DNA of 64,000 nt from Chthonomonadaceae bacterium (GCA_027450145.1 DAIDKH010000005.1:34076-98075); one strand, 5' to 3'; shown: positions 53,401 through 62,131, counted from the first letter of the stretch. A program made the numbers and translations. The notes: generated by a model from the sequence alone, not told the origin.

Positions 53401-53653
53401 GGTAAGTTAGTCGTTCTGCGGGACCGCCATCTGCAGCCATGACGTAGATCTCGTCTACGCCTTCATCGCGGCAGGCAAAAGCCACCAGGGTACCATCTGG
53501 TGAAAAGAGAGGATGGCTTATCGTGCCCAAGCTGGCGGTGAGCCTTTCAGCGCGCCCGCCGTCTGAACTTACTCGCCACAAATCGTCCTCTGATACGAAA
53601 ATGATCGCGTCGGAATGTATCGTTGGCCAGCGGTAATAACCGTGCTGAGTCAT
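50456..53653 (-). CDS. Tricorn protease homolog
   Basis: This 1065-residue cytosolic peptidase acts downstream of the proteasome or similar proteases. The N-terminal ~650 residues form two beta-propellers (WD40-like TolB repeats such as SPDGTLVAFACRDEGVDEIYVM). A C1 domain, a PDZ domain (VRAGDVITAVNGAPV) and a C2 domain with the S41-type active site follow. The known Thermoplasma catalytic residues have matches: Ser-His in TSHAYEMGG (about 727), Ser-Asp in AGSDGD (about 949), Glu in GVENYGTDPD (about 1007). The start is ATG at 53653 after AAGGAGACAGC. It stands alone. Confidence 0.93.
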   Translation of the reverse strand: MTQHGYYRWPTIHSDAIIFVSEDDLWRVSSDGGRAERLTASLGTISHPLFSPDGTLVAFACRDEGVDEIYVMAADGGPAERLTYLGVNCMPVTWSQDGSAIVFVSGYGQPFRAPVLHSVPVAGGLTTPLGLGEAMSLSYGPNGGAVIGRNNNDPARWKRYRGGTAGDLWIDATGDGNFNRLITLKGNPVRPMWIGDRIYFLSDHEGIANLYSCTLAGEELKQQTFHRDYFARFPSSDGSRIVYQSGANLWVYNVAAATSTEVKIDYFGSRTQRNRKFVDAGDYLEQSSIHPTTSQLAVTARGRSFDLDAFQGAVHQHGVDDTTTRYKMTTWLHDGKGFLTVVDHDGVQRLQIHREDSLPVVLEKLDIGRPYSIEVNPTSNKVLIANHRNELLCVDLDDSSSLVVATSEYGATAGVKWSPDGRWAAYGHRTTAATVAITVWSVETGETHPITSPVLADFDPSWDPEGRYICFLANRDFMPVYDSLHFNLGFPRGCRPYLVTLQSKTLSPFVSMPEEEEKPHGAEQTGNVDTEKTQESAIKPIEIDFEDITSRVVPFPVPVGDYSQITALKTGAMWISQPIRSALDHGDDESGVLECFTYGGNKPEVLASGVKMVQVQQSGKLMLLRQGKGLRIVKAGQKLDEKAGDEPGRKSGLVDVGRIRILVDPPTEWRQMAREAWQLQKEYFWSEDMSGVDWDLVWNRYAPLLDRVGTRGEFSDLLWEMQGELGTSHAYEMGGDYRKEPHYPIGLLGATFKWDETNDTCVVDHVVQGTSGDTDFDSPLRAPGVDVRAGDVITAVNGAPVTRTQTPSRLLLNQAKNEVEITVVRDGDSRTVRVQTLRSESRALYREWVENNRQAVHARTNNRVGYLHIPDMGAYGFAEFHRLWMAESAYDGLIVDVRYNGGGHVSQLLLEKVARKPLGYDLQRWGKPESYPAYAIPGPVVAVTNQWAGSDGDIFSHSFKLMKIGPLLGKRTWGGVIGISPRNPLADGAVTTQPEFSFWFNDVGWGVENYGTDPDIDIDIAPQDYAAGKDPQLDHAIELANKQLEEIRSLRPTFGNRPRLTLPTG

Positions 53654-54065
53654 GCTGTCTCCTTAAATACCCTCATGGGGTTTGAACTGTCTTAGGCATC
53701 ACTTGTAATGCCGATCGACGTAGCCGTCATTAGACGTATTGTGCAACTTTCTACATGGGCGGAGACTATTCCTTCATGCCTGGCGCAAGCCTGAATCGCC
53801 ATTGTGATGAGCTCTTGCCCAATCCTGTTAATCTAAAGTAATTTCTGCTTGTTATTTAGGAGATGTTCGTCGAGCGATCATAGAACAGGTGGCGAACAGA
53901 TTGTCTTGTTCGTATTTACACTCGTACCGTACCGGACTTGCCCACAGTGAAGACTTAGGGCATGCGCCTTACCAATCGTACCGTCAGTACAAGACGTGTA
54001 ATCGACGATATTTAGAGCGGCGCCAACTCGTCATGTGATTTGATTTCAGGGAGCAATAACGAATA
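53654..54065. other. 412-bp divergent intergenic region
   Basis: It holds the promoters of the tricorn and AraC genes, presumably. I see no clear gene, repeat or conserved RNA in it. Confidence 0.4.
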
Positions 54066-55025
54066 ATGAGCTCTTTAGATAACGATGTGGAGTTCTACAA
54101 TGCCGGCATACGCACGGCCGACCGGCCAGGTGATTTAACGCGCCTGGCAAATCTCATTTGCCGTCATGCACCACAGGATGGAGTAACAACTACGCCAGTT
54201 GATGCCCTTAAGCTTGGCCGGTTCTCTACAACAACGGGGGAACAGGTTAAGACATTCTACCAGCCCTCGTTGGGAATGATCGTACAGGGAACAAAATCTG
54301 CCGTGGTTGGGAGTACGACCTACAAGCTCGAACCGCGAGGACTTTTTGTGCTTCCTGTCGCGCTTCCGCTTGCGCTGCAGACTCTTGAAGCGAGCGCCGC
54401 TGCCCCATTGCTAATCCTACGGCTTGATCTTGAGCCTAAGGCGGTTGCGGATGCCGTATTAAGGGTTTTTTCTCATGTGCTACCAACGAATAACCTTCAT
54501 ACTCCGGCTTATTCCACCATCGCCGATGATTGTATAGTGAACGCTTTTGTGCGGCTGTTGCAGTGTTTGGATCAGCGGGGTGACGAGGCCCTGTTGGCGC
54601 CATTGGTTGTTCAAGAGGTACTCATAAGGCTCCTGCGGGGCCCGATTGGGCCGAGAATTGCGGAAATCGGCCTTGCTGACTCGGTAATTAGCAGGGTGTC
54701 CCGTTCGGTCCAGTGGATGCAGGAGCATTATAGCGAACCGATGCGAGTTGAGGAGCTTGCGGCATTGGTTTACATGAGCGTGTCGTCCTTCTATGAACAA
54801 TTCAAGGCGGTTACAGGTGTTAGCCCGCTTCAATATCAAAAGGCTTTTCGACTGCAAGAGGCACGGCGACTTATGCTTGCTCAATTTCTAGACGCCGCGA
54901 CCGCGGCAAGGCAGGTTGGCTATGCTAGCGAATCGCAGTTTAGTCGGGATTACAGCCGCTATTTTGGCAGGCCCCCCCGCCGCGATATTGCACTGCTGCG
55001 GCAATCAACGCAGCTTGCCCACTGA
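54066..55025 (+). CDS. AraC-family transcriptional regulator
   Basis: This 319-residue regulator has an N-terminal cupin-like AraC_N sensor domain (FYQPSLGMIVQGTKSAVVG..., residues ~55-200) and a C-terminal pair of HTH motifs (~215-310): MRVEELAALVYMSVSSFYEQFKAVTGVSPLQYQKAFRLQEARRLM and VGYASESQFSRDYSRYFGRPP. The start is ATG at 54066 with AGGGAG upstream. It lies 252 bp before an SDR enzyme gene; regulators of this subfamily often sit beside such oxidoreductases, so it probably controls that gene. The inducer is unknown. Confidence 0.9.
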   Translation: MSSLDNDVEFYNAGIRTADRPGDLTRLANLICRHAPQDGVTTTPVDALKLGRFSTTTGEQVKTFYQPSLGMIVQGTKSAVVGSTTYKLEPRGLFVLPVALPLALQTLEASAAAPLLILRLDLEPKAVADAVLRVFSHVLPTNNLHTPAYSTIADDCIVNAFVRLLQCLDQRGDEALLAPLVVQEVLIRLLRGPIGPRIAEIGLADSVISRVSRSVQWMQEHYSEPMRVEELAALVYMSVSSFYEQFKAVTGVSPLQYQKAFRLQEARRLMLAQFLDAATAARQVGYASESQFSRDYSRYFGRPPRRDIALLRQSTQLAH

Positions 55026-55277
55026 TTGGCGAGTGCGAAAAACAGGCACTTCGGATTGATGTACCACTAATCGTGCATACCCGGGAGCGAAGCAGGGCTA
55101 ACACATGGCTTTACGGCATATACGGAGAAATAGACAAAAAGCTGATAAAAACGTGCAAATCATTACGCGCCAACGACTTCATACTAGGCACGTAACCAGC
55201 GCGATCATGCAAAGGTTCATGAGTGCGTTTTAAAGAAGTTTAACGACTTTCATGAGGAAGGTCTAGGAGATTTTTCA

Positions 55278-56174
55278 ATGCGTGTATTTGTTACGGGCGC
55301 AACAGGATTTATAGGTTCGGCCATAGTGGCAGAGTTGGTTAGCGCCGGCCACGAGGTTTTAGGGCTAGCTCGTTCCGATGCATCTGCGGCGGCCCTGGTT
55401 TCCGCGGGCGCAATGGTTCACCGTGGCTCGCTCGAAGACCACGAGAGCCTTCGAGAGGGTGCTGCCACATCCGATGGCGTGATCCATACCGCGTTCATTC
55501 ACGACTTCTCTCAATTCGAAGCGAATGCACTAATCGATCGAAAGGCCATCACCGTCATGCTAGATGCGCTGGAAGGGTCGGGAAAGCCCTTTGTTGGTGC
55601 GTCTGGTACGATGCTTTCAGTTTTGCACACTGAAACGCCGGAGGACGAACAGGTATCGGTTGGTGGTCCGGGAGCTATAAGAGCGGGATCTGATGCTCTA
55701 GTAATCCAGGCTGCCAAGCGCGGCGTGAAAAGCAGCGTTGTTCGCCTGACCCCAACAGTACACGGCCGCGGGGATAAAGCCTTCGTTCCTCGTATGATTG
55801 AACTTGCAAGAAACAACGGATTCGCCGCGTACATTGGGGAGGGCGCAAACCGCTGGCCCGCGGTGCACAGGATTGACGCAGCACATCTTTTTTGCCTGGG
55901 GCTTCAAAGTGCTCCTGCTGGCTCCGTGCTGACTGCTGTTGCTGAAAATGGGATCGAAATGCGAGCCATTGCAGAGACAATAGCAAAAGGTCTAGGGATT
56001 CCAGCACGCAGCATTGCGCCGGAAGAGGCTGAGGCGTATTTTGGCTGGTTAGCCTTCTTCATTTCCATCGATAATTTCACGCAGGTGAACACTGTTACTG
56101 CGGGCTTAGGGTGGCAGCCTACTCAGTTGGGTCTGCTAGATGACATGATACAGAATGGCTATTTCAACGCGTAG
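55278..56174 (+). CDS. NAD(P)-dependent epimerase/dehydratase-like (atypical SDR) protein
   Basis: This 298-residue Rossmann-fold enzyme has TGATGFIGSAIVAEL at the N-terminus and LARSDASAAAL for cofactor binding. A middle strand with VIHTAFIHDFS and VRLTPTVHGRGDKAFVP follow. The active-site Tyr-X-X-X-Lys of classical SDRs is not seen; the position reads GSDALVIQAAKRG, typical of atypical members. The substrate is unknown. The start is ATG at 55278 after TAGGAG. Its neighbour is the AraC-type regulator. Confidence 0.88.
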   Translation: MRVFVTGATGFIGSAIVAELVSAGHEVLGLARSDASAAALVSAGAMVHRGSLEDHESLREGAATSDGVIHTAFIHDFSQFEANALIDRKAITVMLDALEGSGKPFVGASGTMLSVLHTETPEDEQVSVGGPGAIRAGSDALVIQAAKRGVKSSVVRLTPTVHGRGDKAFVPRMIELARNNGFAAYIGEGANRWPAVHRIDAAHLFCLGLQSAPAGSVLTAVAENGIEMRAIAETIAKGLGIPARSIAPEEAEAYFGWLAFFISIDNFTQVNTVTAGLGWQPTQLGLLDDMIQNGYFNA

Positions 56175-56254
56175 CCGCTTTACGGTGCGCATCTGGTACC
56201 ATCGCGGTTAAGCTCAGCACTCCGCAGGGGTATTGGAACGTAATATTGTGATCC

Positions 56255-56295
56255 GCCGACGGTTCCTGGTCATATGATCACCCGGGACCGTCGGC
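56255..56295 (+). terminator. Terminator after the SDR gene
   Basis: GCCGACGGTTCC (56255-56266) pairs with GGGACCGTCGGC (56284-56295), with further GG/CC pairs inside the loop. The stem has one G-T pair. There is no T-run. Confidence 0.7.
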
Positions 56296-56716
56296 TGCTG
56301 GTTAACGGGCTTATTGTAATAGCATCCATCCCTTCTCTCGCACTCTTGCACCCCGTCAACCGCGAAACATCATCCACGAACGGTCTGAGTCGCATGACCC
56401 GGCGTGCTGTCGATTGGTGTTAGATTGTGGCGACCTTAACATTGTGTGTACGTTCACTCTCAATCGAGGTACTTCTGCCGATAGGCAACCAGCACGTGTC
56501 GTTACCACAAATCGAAATGGCTCCTCACATGCCTTTACGTTGTGCGGACCACCTAGGTAAACTACATGAGTGCCCAGTTTGTGTGGCGGCGATTAGTCAT
56601 GTTGCGCTTTATGACCGGCCTGAGCTGCAGTTGCCAACTACCACACGTATCATACTCGTAAGAGGAGAGGGGCTAAAATACAAGGAATTTTGAAACATTT
56701 ATAGAACCTAGTCCAT
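56296..56716 (+). other. 421-bp stretch with only a doubtful 88-codon frame
   Basis: A GTG-started frame (56427-56693) encodes 88 residues with one HECPVC block. It lacks a ribosome site and a recognisable family. I do not call it a gene. Confidence 0.35.
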
Positions 56717-57544
56717 ATGACCATGCCTCAAGACCACGAAAAAACGAACTTTCAGCCATTACGCTTGTCACGCGCGGTAAGGATGGCAATTCGGTTGGGA
56801 TGGGATCATATTGGTCTCTGGATGATTGTAGGCTTCACAATTTTCAGTCTGTTCTCGGTGCCGCTGTTGGTATGGCAAGTGACGGTATTCCTGCCCCTCG
56901 CTGTCCGCGCTACTTTTTGTGCAGCTATCCTCGCAGCAGGGTTAGGGCCTCTATTGGCAGGAGCCTACACCATTGCTTGGGACATAGGCGATTACCAAGA
57001 CACCGGATGGTTGAGCCTTTGGCGAGGTGCCCGCGATCTGCTGGTTCCGGCGGCCCTGCTCAGTCTTATCCACGCTGCTGTGTGGTTCATGGGCCTGGTT
57101 GCGCTTTGGTTCTATCTCAGTCAACATACTGCTATCTCGGTGGTTGCTACGTTGGTGTGTGTTTATTGTTTGGGAATGTGGGCTTTGCTGGCTCCGTTAC
57201 AATTACCCCTGCTGGTAATGCAGGAACGGGGCGTTTTCGACGAGCCGGACAGACGCGCACGTCGCGGTGCCCTCGCGGTTATTAGGCGGTCATTTTTCCT
57301 CACCATCGGAGCGCCTGTTGCGGTCTGTGGCCTGCTTCTGATGAATATTTTCGTCCTCGTGTTATCGATACTGACCGTAATAGCTCTGCCTCTATTCACG
57401 ATGGGTATGCTTGCTATGCTTAACGATCAAGTAGTAAGGGCGCTTCTCGTGCGTTTCTCGGTGCTCCCGCCTCCTCCAGACCCGCACGACGCAGTGGAGG
57501 ACGAGAAATTTCGCTTAAACTTTCGACCAGATAGGGATAGATAA
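56717..57544 (+). CDS. Multi-spanning membrane protein (YesL/DUF624-like?)
   Basis: This 275-residue protein has about five membrane helices (around 36-55, 60-80, 105-130, 135-160 and 185-220). The N-terminus and C-terminus are hydrophilic, and a cytoplasmic loop carries AWDIGDYQDTGWLSLWRGARDL. The layout recalls the DUF624/YesL family but I am not certain. It starts the forward run of membrane protein, PfkB, glycosyltransferase, AAA and glycosyltransferase, with two bases between it and the kinase. Function unknown. Confidence 0.7.
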   Translation: MTMPQDHEKTNFQPLRLSRAVRMAIRLGWDHIGLWMIVGFTIFSLFSVPLLVWQVTVFLPLAVRATFCAAILAAGLGPLLAGAYTIAWDIGDYQDTGWLSLWRGARDLLVPAALLSLIHAAVWFMGLVALWFYLSQHTAISVVATLVCVYCLGMWALLAPLQLPLLVMQERGVFDEPDRRARRGALAVIRRSFFLTIGAPVAVCGLLLMNIFVLVLSILTVIALPLFTMGMLAMLNDQVVRALLVRFSVLPPPPDPHDAVEDEKFRLNFRPDRDR

Positions 57545-57546
57545 CC

Positions 57547-58509
57547 ATGGTGGATGTTACGTGCATTGGGGGCCTGGTAGCAGACGTTGTGGGAACTCCA
57601 GTGGATGGACTACCACCACGAGGTACTCTTGCTCTGCTTGATCGTATTGAACTTCACTCGGGTGGCTGTGCCGCAAATACAGGAGTAGGTCTGGCAAAGC
57701 TGGGATTGCGCTCGGCAATTGTTGGAAAGGTTGGCAGAGACGGATTTGGTGACTTTTTGAAATCCTCGCTAGCCGCTGGTGGAGCGATTGTAAGCGGCAT
57801 CGTGGAGGATGATGCCGCACCCACATCCGCAACCATGGTTATGGTACACGGGGATGGTGAGCGCACATTCCTGCACTGCCTTGGCGCAAATGCGGAGTTA
57901 ACGTTTGCCGACATCAATGTGGAGGCCGCACTGGATTGCCGGGTGCTTCTCATGGCCGGCGCATTCTTAGTCCCACGGCTTGATGGCCAACCAATCGCCA
58001 CTTTGTTGCAAAAAGCGCAGCAAGCCGGGGTGTTGACGTGCCTGGACACGGCATGGGACGCAACTGGCCGCTGGATGGAAACCCTTGCTCCCTGCATGCC
58101 TTTTATCGACTTTTTCGTTCCTAGCTATCACGAGGCAATACAACTAGTACCAGAAACAAGCGACCCGGTGATGCTGGCGGCAAGATTTAGAGAGATGGGA
58201 GTGGGCTGCGTTATAATTAAAGATGGAGAACGAGGTTGCCTTATTACCGAGCAAAACGGAGATTGTACTTTAGTTCCACCCTTCAAGGTACCGGTTGTTG
58301 ACGCGTTGGGCGCCGGAGATGCGTGGGTTTCCGGCTTTCTTGCTGCCACGCTTAACGGTATGTCAATCATAGATGCGTCGAAATTTGCGAACGCCGTGGG
58401 CGCCTGCTGTGTGACCGCACTCGGTGCGACTACAGGTATACGTACGTATAGCGACACGCTCAAATTTATGGCTTCAACCAGCCAGAAAGCGATTGATAAT
58501 GGGTGCTGA
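57547..58509 (+). CDS. PfkB-family carbohydrate kinase
   Basis: This 320-residue ribokinase-type enzyme phosphorylates a sugar or nucleoside. The N-terminal motif is GGCAANTGVGLAKLG. The C-terminal anion-hole and catalytic base motif is VDALGAGDAWVSGF (usual DTxGAGD, with Ala-Leu replacing the Thr-containing part). The substrate cannot be told; neighbours suggest a sugar used in glycan synthesis. The start is ATG at 57547, two bases after the upstream gene. It overlaps the next gene by 11 bases. Confidence 0.88.
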   Translation: MVDVTCIGGLVADVVGTPVDGLPPRGTLALLDRIELHSGGCAANTGVGLAKLGLRSAIVGKVGRDGFGDFLKSSLAAGGAIVSGIVEDDAAPTSATMVMVHGDGERTFLHCLGANAELTFADINVEAALDCRVLLMAGAFLVPRLDGQPIATLLQKAQQAGVLTCLDTAWDATGRWMETLAPCMPFIDFFVPSYHEAIQLVPETSDPVMLAARFREMGVGCVIIKDGERGCLITEQNGDCTLVPPFKVPVVDALGAGDAWVSGFLAATLNGMSIIDASKFANAVGACCVTALGATTGIRTYSDTLKFMASTSQKAIDNGC

Positions 58510-59653
58510 AGGTTTATGCGTGGCGATGTTTTCGCCGTGGAGCACGCCATGCGGAATCGCTGACTATACCCGCCTGCTTTCATCGTCGCTGCGCAAACGG
58601 CCCGAAATCGACCGAATTTCCATTGTGGAACCACCAGATGGTTCCACTACATCAACACATTGGGCCGCCGTACGGAGATATCGCAAACTTCGGCACGAAT
58701 ATCGCCTGCGCGGTGCGCAAACACTGGGTTGTGCAGCGGATTTAACTCATGTGCAACATCAATACTTCTTCTTTGGAGGAGTGGCGGCTCACAAAAATCA
58801 TGTCACGGCGTTCTACGAGTCTGCGCGTAAACCCATTGTAGTGACCGTACATGAGATTGCGCGCCCGCCGGTGGACTCTGGGCGAGTAGTGCATCGTGCA
58901 ATTGAGGTTGTGAACCGCGCGAACTTTCTTCATCCTGCTGTCACGCGGCTCATTGTACATACACAGGATGATTACGACAGATTGGTGGATATCGGTGTAG
59001 ACTCGCGAATCATTGACAAAATAGTACATGGCGTGCCGCCAACTATGCTGTTGCCAGACCCGAGCCTTGCACGAGCCCATTTCGGCTTATCAAATCGGCG
59101 CGTTATCACGATATTTGGTTACCTAGCCAGAAAGAAGGGGCATCACATAGCCTTAGAGGCTTTGAAGTATCTACCAGACGACGTTATCCTCCTGCTCGCA
59201 GGTGGTAAACATCCTGATGATCACACGTCATATGTAGCTAACGTTGAGGCATCTATCGACGCGATGGGGCTGAAGGAGCGTGTGCTCATCACGGGGTACT
59301 TACCGCGTGAGGACGTGCCAACCGCGTTGGCAGCAACTCACGTGGCGTTGGCGCCGTATCTACAGACTTCGGGTTCGGGGTCGCTATCGCAGTTCTTCGC
59401 CGCAGGCCGTGCCGTCGTAGCCTCTGATATTGGCCCGCATCGCGAAATAGCGCAGGATCAACCCTCCTGTCTTACACTCTTTCCATCGGGTGATGCTGTT
59501 CAACTGGCGGCCGCGATCAATGAGCTGTTGAACGACGATACTGTTCGTGTTGCACTTGAACGCAGATCCCGTGACTATGCCAGCCGGCATAGCTATGACG
59601 ACGTTGCGAGACAGACGGTGGAGACCTACAAGCTGGCAATACAATATTCTTAG
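58499..59653 (+). CDS. Glycosyltransferase, family 4 type (first)
   Basis: This 384-residue GT-B fold enzyme has an N-terminal acceptor domain with FSPWSTPCGIADYTRLL. The C-terminal nucleotide-sugar domain has ITIFGYLARKKGHHIALEAL and LLAGGKHPDD, plus SGSGSLSQFFAAGRAVVASDIGPHREI in place of the usual ExPG block. The donor and acceptor are unknown. The start is ATG at 58499, inside the kinase gene. The stop is followed within two bases by the AAA gene start. Probably part of a cell-surface glycan operon. Confidence 0.88.
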   Translation: MGAEGLCVAMFSPWSTPCGIADYTRLLSSSLRKRPEIDRISIVEPPDGSTTSTHWAAVRRYRKLRHEYRLRGAQTLGCAADLTHVQHQYFFFGGVAAHKNHVTAFYESARKPIVVTVHEIARPPVDSGRVVHRAIEVVNRANFLHPAVTRLIVHTQDDYDRLVDIGVDSRIIDKIVHGVPPTMLLPDPSLARAHFGLSNRRVITIFGYLARKKGHHIALEALKYLPDDVILLLAGGKHPDDHTSYVANVEASIDAMGLKERVLITGYLPREDVPTALAATHVALAPYLQTSGSGSLSQFFAAGRAVVASDIGPHREIAQDQPSCLTLFPSGDAVQLAAAINELLNDDTVRVALERRSRDYASRHSYDDVARQTVETYKLAIQYS

Positions 59654-59654
59654 T

Positions 59655-60959
59655 ATGGAATTGGACCAAAGAATGACTTTAAGCAATCGAGACCTGGTGT
59701 ACTTTTTCGCTGGAGCGTTGCATGAGCCTGGAGATGCGATCTCCTACTATGTAACCCAACGGCTTCAGGAGTTTTTTCCGGACAAGATCGTTTACCACAC
59801 GGACGACGGAGAGTTTGAGCTAGAGAAGTTTCTTAGAGCCAAGCAGTGTACGGGCCATATGCGCGCTAATCCTATGCCGCAGCGCAATTCAGTTTGGAGT
59901 GGGGTGGATAGCCCTACCCGATTGATCGTGGAGAATGCGTGGTTCGAAATTGATTGGCAAGGTTCTCACTACGAAGTCGTGATGCTGTATGTAACCCGGG
60001 AGAACAGTTATCACGCATGGATTGTGGCCGACTCCGAGGAGCTCGCAGGGGCTCTGTTTCGCCGTGTATGTGCATGGGAAACGGAAGTGCATGGCGAAAT
60101 CGTCGTTTACGAGAATGGCGCGTGGGTGAAGAGTGAGCAGCTATTTCAGTCTATTCGCTCTACAACATTCGATAACCTTGTGCTTCCAGCCGAGATGAAA
60201 CAGGCCCTACAGAACGATTTCTCGTCGTTTTTCTCGTCGCAAGGCCTTTACGACCAATATGGAGTGCCCTGGAAACGCGGCGTACTTTTGGTTGGCCCTC
60301 CGGGTAACGGCAAAACCCACACTATAAAGGCGTTGGTAAACTGGCTTGAAAAGCCTTGCCTTTATGTTAAGAGCTTTAGATCATCCCGCTTCCGCACTAC
60401 CCAGGAAAGCATTCGAGCTGTTTTCGCGCGGGCGCGGCGCACAACGCCATGCATCCTTGTGCTTGAGGACCTGGACTCACTGGTTGACAATGACAATAGA
60501 TCGTTCCTGTTGAACGAATTAGACGGTTTCGCCAACAACCGAGGGATCCTGGTGGTTGCGACGACTAACCATCCCGAAAAGCTAGACCCTGCGCTAACTG
60601 AACGGCCCAGCCGTTTCGATAGGAAATATGAATTTACAGTGCCTGCACTTCCAGAACGAGTGACGTACCTAACACGCTGGAATGAGGTTGTTGAGGCTGG
60701 GATGCGAATAACTGCCGAAGAGATAGAGGTTGTAGCGCAAGCCACAGAAGGCTTTTCGTTTGCTTACCTCAAGGAGCTCATCCTATCCTCTATGATTGAG
60801 TGGATTGCTACCCATACACCTGGAGGTATGAATGCGCAGCTGTTAGAGCAGGCAGGTCTCTTGCGAACACAGATGAACAAGGGGCTTCCTGCGGCAGCAG
60901 ACTCGAATGAGGAATCTCGTGACGTAGAAGATGACTACGAGGACCACGTTCTACCCTAA
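59655..60959 (+). CDS. AAA-family ATPase with unknown N-terminal domain
   Basis: This 434-residue protein has an N-terminal ~190 residues of unknown fold (YYVTQRLQEFFPDKIVYHTDDGEFELEKFL...) and an AAA module: Walker A GPPGNGKTHT, Walker B CILVLEDLDSL, sensor TTNHPEKLDPALTERPSRFDRKYEF. The second part resembles BCS1/FtsH-like AAA proteins but has no membrane helix or protease. The tail is acidic (EESRDVEDDYEDHVLP). It sits between two glycosyltransferase genes, an unusual place. The start ATG at 59655 is chosen by close spacing to the previous stop; ATG at 59673 is an alternative. Its stop overlaps an ATG by one base (TAATG), as it would with the original downstream gene. Confidence 0.85.
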   Translation: MELDQRMTLSNRDLVYFFAGALHEPGDAISYYVTQRLQEFFPDKIVYHTDDGEFELEKFLRAKQCTGHMRANPMPQRNSVWSGVDSPTRLIVENAWFEIDWQGSHYEVVMLYVTRENSYHAWIVADSEELAGALFRRVCAWETEVHGEIVVYENGAWVKSEQLFQSIRSTTFDNLVLPAEMKQALQNDFSSFFSSQGLYDQYGVPWKRGVLLVGPPGNGKTHTIKALVNWLEKPCLYVKSFRSSRFRTTQESIRAVFARARRTTPCILVLEDLDSLVDNDNRSFLLNELDGFANNRGILVVATTNHPEKLDPALTERPSRFDRKYEFTVPALPERVTYLTRWNEVVEAGMRITAEEIEVVAQATEGFSFAYLKELILSSMIEWIATHTPGGMNAQLLEQAGLLRTQMNKGLPAAADSNEESRDVEDDYEDHVLP

Positions 60960-60990
60960 TGGTACATGTAGTTATTGACGGGCGCACGCT
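60861..60990 (+). repeat. Direct repeat, left copy
   Basis: 130 bp covering the last ~33 codons of the AAA gene, its stop, and the first 10-11 codons of the glycosyltransferase reading frame. Confidence 0.97.
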
Positions 60991-61144
60991 TATAACGCCA
61001 CAAAGAAACACTGCATTCCTTTTGCTCGCTCGTCATTTCACTGGTTTGAACGCTGCGTTTATCCGCATAGAGGAATCTGTCACCTACAGATCGAATTCCC
61101 CTTTAGTGTCAGCTGCCTTACCATTTGGCGAATTGTTTTGGTGA
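60959..61144 (+). pseudogene. Truncated 5' end of the second glycosyltransferase gene (duplicated copy)
   Basis: It begins with the same MVHVVIDGRTL as the intact gene at 62245. The match ends exactly at the repeat boundary 60990. The remaining 51 codons are unrelated inserted DNA. It may still be translated through the TAATG overlap with the AAA gene. Confidence 0.8.
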
Positions 61145-61167
61145 CAAGGTCTCCTGGGAGGGGATAG

Positions 61168-62097
61168 ATGATATTCTGGGTAGGTATTACCGACGAAGAC
61201 TGGTTCAACTTCTTGGCTGCTCGTCAACCCAATGAGGTGAACTTCTGGCAGCCAAGCGGTGGTCAACCGTTTAAGGCAATTCCACAGGGTGCGCCGTTTC
61301 TTTTTAAGCTTCACAGTCCCAAGAACTATATTGTCGGAGGTGGCTTCTTTGTCCACAATACTCCATTGCCATTGTCGTTTGCGTGGGAAGCTTTTAGGAA
61401 GAACAATGGAGCTCCAGATTTCGCGACGTTTGCCGCTATTGTACGTAAGTATCGAGATCGCAACCATATAGGTGCTTCGCCGGATCCAATGGTCGGTTGC
61501 AATGTTCTTACTGCCCCGTTCTTCTTTCCGGAGTCTGATTGGATACCTAGCCCTGTCGATTGGGGCAAGAGTATCGTACGGGGGAAGGTGTACGATACTA
61601 ATTCCGATGTGGGGGCTGACCTATGGAACCGTGTCCAGGATTGGCTGAAGTTGCGTAGACACGCTTCTGTGTATCCGGATAGAGTCAAAGAGCCGAATTA
61701 TGGATCCACCTATTATAGCCGTCCCCGCATTGGACATGGCGCATTTCGTGTATTGGTGGCTGATGCTTACCAGAAGCGGTGTGCTATCACCGGCGAACGG
61801 ACTCTACCGGTGTTACGGGCTGTTCACATCCGACCGTTCGCACAGGCTGGCCCACACGATGTAACTAATGGATTATTGCTTCGTTCGGATCTGCGCATGC
61901 TTTTTGATTCGGGCTATTTGACAGTAACACCAGATCTGGATGTCGAGATCAGTCAACGGATCAAAGAGGAGTTCGGGAATGGCCAAGAATACTACGAAAT
62001 GCACGGCCAGAAGCTTTTGATCCTGCCAGCATCCCAAATTGAAAGGCCAAACAAGGGCTATCTTGAATGGCATAACCACAATGTGTTCGTGCCATGA
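61168..62097 (+). CDS. HNH endonuclease, stand-alone restriction-type
   Basis: This 309-residue protein belongs to a family with an N-terminal ~110-residue domain (IFWVGITDEDWFNFLA, EVNFWQPSGG, GAPFLFKLHSPKNYIVGGGFF) of a kind possibly reading modified bases. A C-terminal HNH nuclease follows: YQKRCAITGERTLPVL, then VHIRPFAQAG with the first His, VTNGLLLRSDL with the Asn, and LRMLFDSGYLTV. The third position is Arg where family members as I remember them have His (DxHxLFD), so catalysis may be weakened or lost. The start is ATG at 61168 after GGGAGGGG. The gene is enclosed by 130-bp direct repeats and has no methylase neighbour. Confidence 0.85.
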   Translation: MIFWVGITDEDWFNFLAARQPNEVNFWQPSGGQPFKAIPQGAPFLFKLHSPKNYIVGGGFFVHNTPLPLSFAWEAFRKNNGAPDFATFAAIVRKYRDRNHIGASPDPMVGCNVLTAPFFFPESDWIPSPVDWGKSIVRGKVYDTNSDVGADLWNRVQDWLKLRRHASVYPDRVKEPNYGSTYYSRPRIGHGAFRVLVADAYQKRCAITGERTLPVLRAVHIRPFAQAGPHDVTNGLLLRSDLRMLFDSGYLTVTPDLDVEISQRIKEEFGNGQEYYEMHGQKLLILPASQIERPNKGYLEWHNHNVFVP

Positions 62098-62131
62098 AGT
62101 GACAATGCAACTTATCGGCCGAGCATACCAT

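Noticed and set aside
56427..56693. 88-codon GTG-started frame with HECPVC
   Set aside because: No ribosome site, no recognised family; too weak to call a gene.
60959..61144. 61-codon frame as a separate small gene
   Set aside because: Its first 11 codons are the duplicated start of the glycosyltransferase; the rest is inserted DNA without protein features.
60991..62131. Insertion sequence or transposon as source of the HNH insert
   Set aside because: No transposase, no terminal inverted repeats, and the duplication is far longer than usual target duplications.
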